Positions 61,901-64,000 of a DNA stretch of 64,000 nt are shown here, in pieces. Positions within the stretch are counted from its first letter, which is position 1. Each line of letters opens with the position of its first letter. The position numbers and the translations under genes were made by a program. The notes beneath the pieces were generated by a model, which saw only the letters and a program-made list of their open reading frames with translations, had not been told where the DNA came from and searched no databases. Source of the stretch: Ypsolopha sequella (taxonomy: Eukaryota; Arthropoda; Insecta; Lepidoptera; Ypsolophidae); the NCBI GenBank assembly GCA_934047225.1, contig OW203990.1, positions 26,763,045 to 26,827,044 on the forward strand, in the 5' to 3' direction.

Positions 61901-63494
61901 CCCATCGTACAAAATTTAGATTAAAGTCCCCTGACACCAAGAAATAATCTTCAGAACTCGACTCAACGACATATAACATCGAGGGTATATACTGTGAGAA
62001 CCGACTAAGTGACAAAATGGCCGAAAATTGGTTAATAAAACAGCTAATATTCCGTTTTTTTGTGCTCTTCCTTCTGGTAGAACCAGTTTAATGATAGACA
62101 TTTGGATCCTGAGATTTTTTGATTTTAAACCAATTAAACATCTAATGAAGCTTGGAAACTGTCAACATTACAAACTGATTTTCTCGAAACTATAAAACAT
62201 GCTGGTTCTCGCAGTATACCCTCGATATCATAATTTTGGTATGTTGGGTCTATCCTGGCGATCGGGTGGCATGTAAATCAGTCCTATATGAAGATCGCGC
62301 TGTGAGCATATTGAGCGGCTATCTACAGTAAGCAACATTCACTCCACTTCGAGGTGATCGTGTTGTCAGTCCAGTCGCGCGTGCACGCTGAGTCGTCTGG
62401 AGCAGAGCGCTAGCACACCACCGCCGCGCGACCCTCGGTCTATACGAAATATCCTGTACAGTACCAGGCCATTTGAAGGTCGCATCGTGCTTTAAAAAGA
62501 GATACTCGGCTAGCTTCGGTTACTTTCAGCTTTGTAGAGCGTCATCTCTGTGTCACACGAAACACGAACAGTCCGGTATCTATTAGGAGCTGTAAAGCTT
62601 GTTTTATGAATTTTTTTAGAAATCAAAACATGTTTTCCTGTTTTCCTGTTGTTTTGATTTCTAAAAAAAATCATAAAACAAAAACCTCAACAGAAAATAT
62701 CTAGTTATATGCTTCCGAACTCGAACTTATCACATCCCACTTAACAAGTTTAACTTCATCATGAAAAAAAGAGACGATCCAAACTGTACACGACGTGAGA
62801 GAGAAGAGGACCTCCTACACTTAGTCCTCGAGTGTTAAATCAACGAACAATGTAGGTTGGATTTCTTAAATGAAACTCGGTGCTCTACTGGCGATTTTCT
62901 CTTCTTTCTCCATCAAATCTTAAGTTCAGGGTTCACGGCCGAATATAGTGATAGATTTGTAAGTTTCATAATAGACTCACTGAACCTTAGATCTGAATAT
63001 TATAAAAACACTCATAGTAGTAATCCCAACTGTTTTACACATCGTCCAACATTGTAATTATTTTTAAGCCGAATTAATCTTAAGATGTATGGCTTATAAA
63101 ATAAACAAGATTAAAAAAAAAAAGTTTTAGCAGCTCCTAATAGATACCGGACTGTTAGTGTTACGTGTGACAGAGATGACGCTCTACAAAGCCGAAGCTA
63201 GCCGAGTATCTCTTTTTAAAGCACGATGCGACCTTCAAATGGCCTGGTACTGTACCTGCTGTCCGTCAGTTCCGAATTTAAAACTGTTTTATTTCATTTT
63301 CCTTGTCCGTAACTAAAACAAAGACTAACTTGAAGTATTTCTCATAATTCCAGTCGCATGGAGCAAGTGTCGGCATGGCGCTTGGCGCAGGCGGCGTCTC
63401 GCGGGCGAGGAACCAAGCCGCCCCCTCCCGCGCCACAACAGCTCACTGTCAAGATCTTTATAGGGTTCGAGTACGAGTGTCCTAGAGGTCACAG
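40997..63494 (+). CDS. SMG8: SMG8, nonsense-mediated mRNA decay factor (3' end outside window)
   Basis: Twelve exons join in phase: 40997-41134, 41265-41560, 43341-43562, 45476-45728, 47488-47646, 49607-49681, 50501-50658, 55739-55942, 57282-57418, 58345-58455, 60265-60481 and 63354-63494 (2111 nt, about 704 residues; vertebrate SMG8 is near 990). Diagnostic SMG8 blocks appear in order: [10 protein letters not shown] (N-terminal G-like domain), [123 protein letters not shown] and [19 protein letters not shown]8 with SMG9 holds the SMG1 kinase in check during UPF1 phosphorylation in nonsense-mediated decay. The first ATG opens exon 1, 10 residues before the conserved block. Introns carry tandem exon-derived copies (see 50659-53600). 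Confidence 0.93.
41920..42192. mobile_element. palindromic MITE, CAAGGTGAAAT family
   Basis: CAAGGTGAAATTTAATCAAC at the left, preceded by TA, pairs with GTTGATTAAATTTCACCTT at the right. Inner arms TCATACTGGAGACTCGG / CCGAGTCTCCAGTATGA also pair. Related termini are at 2555, 18324, 35815 and 56803. Confidence 0.75.
42236..42480 (+). mobile_element. tRNA-derived SINE, plus strand
   Basis: The head GAGCAGTGGTAGCTCAGGAG has a decayed B box (CAGGTTTGATCCC). The body shares CACTTGCTGAACGGTGAAGG, AAACATCGT and AACCTGCATGCC with 22087 and 57990. It lies in SMG8 intron 2. Confidence 0.75.
43690..44940 (-). mobile_element. degraded RTE-clade LINE, minus strand
   Basis: Frameshifted pieces read, from 5' to 3' on the minus strand, [15 protein letters not shown] (RT motif before the catalytic site), [17 protein letters not shown] (FxDD), [12 protein letters not shown], then [14 protein letters not shown] and [17 protein letters not shown], the RTE-type post-RT region. 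The 3' UTR near 43700 has the CATCCACCCACTGTTGGGCA motif. Several stops and shifts make it inactive. It is antisense in SMG8 intron 3. Confidence 0.82.
45115..45420 (-). repeat. SINE with an internal ~31-bp minisatellite
   Basis: The ends match the SINE at 645-880 on the minus strand: AACCGAGATTCGAACCTGAG (B-box side) and AATTGCTCTACT... (A-box side). The stretch between anticodon and D arm has expanded into about seven tandem units of CTTACTGTGCAATTGCTCTA plus CTARCCCTCTA-like spacers. A second B-box-like CGGGTTCGAAACC is at 45380. It ends about 55 bp before the SMG8 exon at 45476. Confidence 0.75.
46081..46302 (+). CDS. small ORF with helix-turn-helix look, possible transposon remnant
   Basis: A 73-codon frame starts [20 protein letters not shown] and contains [20 protein letters not shown], which resembles the N-terminal helix-turn-helix (xxEIxYNxYxFF ... 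AExTGISxxxVxRI) of insect DDE-type transposases or related DNA-binding proteins. A G+C-rich stretch (45950-46075) precedes it. It ends 8 bp before a Helitron and inside SMG8 intron 4. No DDE catalytic domain follows. It could be a truncated transposase gene; function unknown. Confidence 0.45.
   Translation: MSKLISVFLWAGGREILYNLYEYFRDRIKDRGLYVQNVNLTKLMAEITGISKSIKTRIINEENKQESGTLNLY
46310..46887 (+). mobile_element. non-autonomous Helitron, 578 bp
   Basis: The 5' end is TCTTAAATATATAAAAC after an A. The 3' end is GTTCGCCGGGTCAGCTAG followed by T, with a preceding GGCGGAC-CGAA-GTTCGCC hairpin. Insertion between A and T without target duplication, a TC start, a CTAG end and a terminal hairpin are the Helitron hallmarks, and this 3' end is widespread in Lepidoptera. 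No Rep/helicase frame is present. Confidence 0.85.
47085..47330 (+). repeat. dispersed retroposon fragment, family of 48508
   Basis: CTCGACTGTGGAG, ACCATCTTACT, GGAGAGTAAGACGACAGCTC and CAGCGTGTGTGAGTATGGGC recur in the same order at 48536-48785. A 67-codon frame is incidental. It is probably the 3' part of an RTE-type LINE or a SINE made from it. Confidence 0.5.
47690..48045 (+). mobile_element. 5'-truncated LINE tail
   Basis: The frame [20 protein letters not shown], then [20 protein letters not shown] ending at 47821 is the typical last 45 residues of Jockey/CR1-type ORF2 (WNSLPxxIRxAxSLxxFKxKLK). An A+T-rich 3' UTR ends in AAATAAATCTAAATCTCTAAATC repeats near 48040. It lies 45 bp after the SMG8 exon ending at 47646. 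Confidence 0.75.
48320..49350 (-). pseudogene. mariner-type transposase relic, split by a SINE
   Basis: On the minus strand, [16 protein letters not shown], then ...[19 protein letters not shown] and [26 protein letters not shown] match the DDE/D transposase of insect Tc1/mariner-like elements (QQDGATAHTARxS; SRxGDxxWPPRSPDLxxxDFFLW). After the insertion at 48508-48872 the C-terminus resumes: [20 protein letters not shown]. The second catalytic Asp region reads RDEG instead of QDG and the PPRSPDL block is damaged, with frame breaks, so it is inactive. It lies in SMG8 intron 5. Confidence 0.8.
48508..48872 (+). mobile_element. retroposon inserted in the mariner relic, 11-bp target duplication
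   Basis: Flanks 48497-48507 and 48873-48883 are both ACGAGATTTGA. The insert carries GTAGAGCTGATGCCGGGCTC, CATCTTACTTGGAGACACCC, GGAGAGTAAGAGGACAGCTC and CAGCGTGTGTGAGTATGGGC, and ends in a (GATG)n tail, all as expected of a plus-strand SINE or short LINE copy. Because its two flanks reconstitute the continuous transposase frame, the order of events is clear: mariner first, retroposon later. Confidence 0.85.
49740..49972. mobile_element. decayed MITE related to 10751-10995
   Basis: The right part has GGCTCCATAAGAAAAGTTCG, TATAGACGAGTACTATCATC and a terminal CCAGCCTGTA, similar to CTCCATAGTATAAGTTGTTC, GTATAGACGAGTACTATCGC and CACCCTGTA of the intact copy. It lies just after the SMG8 exon ending at 49681. 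Confidence 0.5.
50150..50460. repeat. imperfect inverted repeat before SMG8 exon 7
   Basis: TATAGTACGTTTCAAATACC and AAGGCCCCATTGCACTTTAG at 50245-50284 pair with GTGCAATAAGGCCTTGGTAT and TTGAAACGTACTATA at 50414-50453. A foldback MITE of about 210 bp ends some 45 nt before the exon at 50501. Confidence 0.7.
50659..53600 (+). repeat. 87-bp satellite made from an SMG8 exon, about 33 copies
   Basis: Each unit equals a shrunken copy of the exon at 50501-50658. It has 15 bp of intron with the 3' splice site (CATGTTCCAG or CATGTTCAAG), the exon start (CTxTCGCTAGCTTGCAxCGT...GAGAGCCAG), a 100-nt internal deletion, the exon end (ACCACTGCTGCATCGAGC..CAGCA) and the 5' splice site GTAAGTAACTCTACATGAAC. 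The first unit's exon-like part is 50688-50745 (58 nt). Blocks differ: TTCATGTACATG units around 50930-51350, 261-bp triplets around 51640-52050, and 268-bp triplets (one member with CGTGAAGTATG) from 52680 to 53484. GTAAGT survives in roughly half the units; the others read ATAAGT. The long minus-strand frame at 50843-51355 is a by-product of the 29-codon period. Confidence 0.95.
53724..55717 (-). mobile_element. P-element-like transposon, copy B (THAP-only), inverted
   Basis: This is the reverse-complement counterpart of copy A over its entire 1994 bp, with few substitutions and small indels. Ends CATGAACCTAATACCCTAAC and GTTTAGGTATACATCCATG are the terminal inverted repeats. The flanks 53716-53723 and 55718-55725 are both ACATTTTG, a perfect 8-bp target duplication different from that of copy A, so the two are separate insertions and not a segmental duplication. 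It sits in SMG8 intron 7, about 120 bp after the 87-bp array. Its right end is 21 nt before the SMG8 exon at 55739, so part of that exon's branch-point window is transposon sequence. Confidence 0.88.
53880..54166 (-). CDS. THAP-domain protein, 64 residues, P-like copy B
   Basis: Minus-strand exons 54166-54096 and 54003-53880 have the same lengths (71 and 124 nt), phase and 92-bp intron as copy A, and as far as I can read encode the same residues, including C5, C10, C51 and H54 and the stop after PIK. Nucleotide differences from copy A exist in and around it. Keeping both frames and both splice junctions intact in two independent insertions suggests this short protein is a real product of the family. 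It is encoded antisense to SMG8. Confidence 0.82.
55943..56615. other. SMG8 intron 8, unassigned part
   Basis: A direct repeat of AAAGTTTAACTGTC(AAAA) occurs at 55966-56000. The remainder up to the repeat at 56620 has no feature I recognise. Confidence 0.4.
56620..57015 (-). repeat. interspersed repeat, inverted copy of 2450-2830
   Basis: AATTCAAAAAGTTTATTTTG, then TGTACATGAACTAGACTAAA and AAAATTATAGGTAAAATATT match the left-hand copy in reverse. Its embedded MITE terminus TACAAGGTGAAATCCAATCA (56802) and the closing CATTCGAGTAGTCTTGCTAAG are also shared. Confidence 0.55.
57419..57600 (+). repeat. decayed tandem duplicate of SMG8 exon 57282-57418
   Basis: From 57452 the exon's own sequence reappears: CAGTCGTCGCAAGAAGGGC, GTGTCGGAGG, CGTCCGCCCC and GAGCCGCTCTCTTCTAG, followed by GTAAACTAGTGTCCC as after the real exon. 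It lacks a 3' splice site and carries indels (GTGCAACGGTGACACG for GTGACGACGGTGATACG), so it is probably not used. Two further scraps of the donor region (TAGTAAACTACTGTTCCTGA at 57630, TAGTAAACTAATGTACCTGA at 57901) suggest more than one round of duplication. Confidence 0.8.
57985..58220 (+). mobile_element. tRNA-derived SINE, plus strand
   Basis: The head AGCGGCAGCTCAGTCGGTAG has a good B box (GGGTTCGACTCC), then a body with CACTTGCTGAGCGGTGAAGG, AAACAC and AAACCTGCATG. It is the best preserved member of the family also at 22087 and 42236, and lies in SMG8 intron 9. Confidence 0.78.
58494..58552 (+). repeat. partial duplicate of SMG8 exon 58345-58455
   Basis: GTATGAATGTCCAGGGTCTC and AAGGCGAGGAGCCGAAGGAA repeat the 3' splice site and first ~55 nt of the preceding exon (ATGTCCAGGTTCTCAAGGCG...GAAGACGACACAGAGAAGGT). 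It retains an AG acceptor, but no 5' splice site follows within a plausible distance in frame; it is probably a non-functional echo. Confidence 0.8.
59417..59572. repeat. near-perfect 156-bp palindrome
   Basis: Arms of about 57 bp (TTGAATTAAAACACTTGTAC, TTGTAGTTTCACTTTATTTA and TATTAACTCCCAACCG on the left) are exact complements of the right side ending TTTTAATTCAAG. The loop is ~40 nt. The arms give AATAAAGTGAAAC on both strands. It is probably a MITE or recent inverted duplication in SMG8 intron 10. Confidence 0.85.
59659..59950. mobile_element. two small palindromic elements
   Basis: TTACTATAAAACGATAT / GCTGTTTTATAGTAA (59659-59722) forms one hairpin. AGGGATATCATGATATCGGG at 59760 and TGATATCATGATATCCC ending at 59947 form the ends of a second, ~187-bp element. 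Both are non-coding. Confidence 0.6.
60587..60941. mobile_element. 355-bp palindromic MITE
   Basis: GGATGGTCCAAGGTAGTTTT, AACCAATAACGACGACAGAA, ACACGTTCCATCAACTTTAC and ACCCGCGAATATTCAGTTTT on the left all reappear inverted on the right (GGGTGTAAAGTTGATGGAAC, GTCGTCGTTATTGGTTCCCA, CTTGGACCATCC). It starts ~105 bp after the SMG8 exon ending at 60481. Confidence 0.8.
60942..61490. other. SMG8 intron 11, unassigned part
   Basis: About 550 bp of mixed composition with short CCGTCCGTC / GTCCGTC / CTGTCTGTCC runs near 61165 and 61255. Open frames of 70-80 codons exist but show no recognisable domain. Confidence 0.4.
61495..61795 (+). repeat. dispersed repeat with GGGTTCCGTACC and (GACA)n
   Basis: GAGTCGGACTCGCGCACGAA and GGGTTCCGTACCATTATCTA begin it; AACAGACGGACAGACAGACG, GTCTTAGTAATAGGGTCCCG and ACCCTTTGGGTACGAAACCC end it. 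It is the fuller, opposite-orientation relative of 26240-26490 and of the tails at 3465, 7188 and 39305. No protein frame remains. Confidence 0.65.
62454..63256. mobile_element. foldback element with ~150-bp arms, LINE inside
   Basis: TACAGTACCAGGCCATTTGA, AAGGTCGCATCGTGCTTTAA and CCGGTATCTATTAGGAGCTG on the left are reproduced inverted at 63125-63256. Between the arms a short palindrome (62600-62690) and a LINE tail (62761-63115) have been inserted, so the original element was probably only ~350 bp. Confidence 0.75.
62761..63115 (+). mobile_element. LINE 3' tail with zinc-knuckle remnant
   Basis: The frame [17 protein letters not shown], interrupted by a stop, then [18 protein letters not shown] and NLRSEYYKN is the post-RNase H tail (C-x2-C...H-x4-C type) of an I/Loner-like LINE, in the family of 30040-30845. 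An A-rich tail follows at 63100-63122. Confidence 0.6.
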
Positions 63495-64000
63495 GTGAGA
63501 TGACCCCTTGTTTAGGATCTTGGCAGTCGTTATCCAGCAGCTGTGACCGATGGCCGCGATCCTATGACGCTGATCTGGCGCGCGCATTCGGATAGCAGCG
63601 ACCACACGAACAACAGTCAGGCTGGATTAATTGTTTTAAACGGTTGCGTGTGTCGTGTCTTATGTTTGATTATTTAATTATCAAGAAACTATTATTGTGT
63701 CTGACACCGTAAAGGCCAAACGAGAACTCACGCAATATGCTCTCAAATATTATCGTGAACAATATTATCTTTATGCGATTTGAGTCGAGAATCGTAAGTA
63801 GGAGGATTTTTACTAACTCTACTAAATACTCGTCGTCTTCATCATCAAACGACGCAATTTTATACTGCTTCTCGAGCGGCCCGGCGGCGCTGCCACGGTC
63901 GCTAGCAGGCCACGCCCACCGGTCGCGTGACACGGTCGTTGACTTTGGAAAGTTTTGTATACAATCCCTGTAAAGCAGTGCTCCGCGACCACGGTCGCCG
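63495..64000. other. SMG8 intron 12, to the window edge
   Basis: The last 500 bp are intronic. A G+C-rich patch (63880-63960) has ACGGTCGCTAGCAGGCCACG and ACCGGTCGCGTGACACGGTC. CAGTGCTCCGCGACCACGG at 63977 has the look of an hAT terminal repeat whose partner would be outside the window. Confidence 0.35.

Overview
This is a stretch of an insect nuclear genome, almost certainly a moth or butterfly (Lepidoptera). Protein-coding exons are short, spliced with GT-AG borders, G+C-rich and clearly animal. They sit in A+T-rich introns packed with tRNA-headed SINEs, non-LTR retrotransposon tails, TA-flanked MITEs, hAT MITEs and a Helitron whose 3' end is of the kind common in Lepidoptera. No bacterial or operon-type features are present.

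Three host loci can be assembled from exon phases. (1) 937-18003, plus strand: the last seven exons (386 codons including stop) of a gene I cannot identify with confidence. Its introns contain a 30-bp minisatellite (8708-10035) and an apparently intact two-ORF non-LTR retrotransposon (12.6-17.0 kb, antisense). (2) 21805-33137, minus strand: two head-to-tail, strongly diverged PEX11 genes of the PEX11-gamma type. Each has four exons with matching phases, and exons 1 and 2 are identical in length (60 and 165 nt). (3) 40997-63494, plus strand: twelve exons (about 704 codons) of SMG8, the SMG1-kinase regulator of nonsense-mediated mRNA decay. Its last exons lie beyond the right edge.

Two things stand out. 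First, SMG8 intron 7 carries about 33 tandem copies of an 87-bp unit. The unit is derived from the exon just upstream (50501-50658): 3' splice site, exon start, a 100-nt internal deletion, exon end and 5' splice site. Two further SMG8 exons (57282-57418 and 58345-58455) also have decayed intronic duplicates. Second, two ~1995-bp elements in opposite orientation (36034-38028 and 53724-55717) have CATG-type terminal inverted repeats and perfect but different 8-bp target duplications. Each carries a two-exon gene for a 64-residue THAP zinc-finger protein and nothing resembling the rest of a transposase. By structure they are P-element-superfamily transposons that encode only the DNA-binding domain. 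One lies upstream of SMG8; the other ends 21 nt before an SMG8 exon.

The rest is mostly repeats: a 1.1-kb terminal-inverted-repeat element containing a G+C-rich foldable segment with several TTCG loops, three hAT MITEs, a Helitron, a mariner-type transposase relic split by a SINE, several foldback elements, and a minisatellite grown out of a SINE head. Exon coordinates come from reading splice sites and phases by eye. Identities come from remembered family motifs, not searches.
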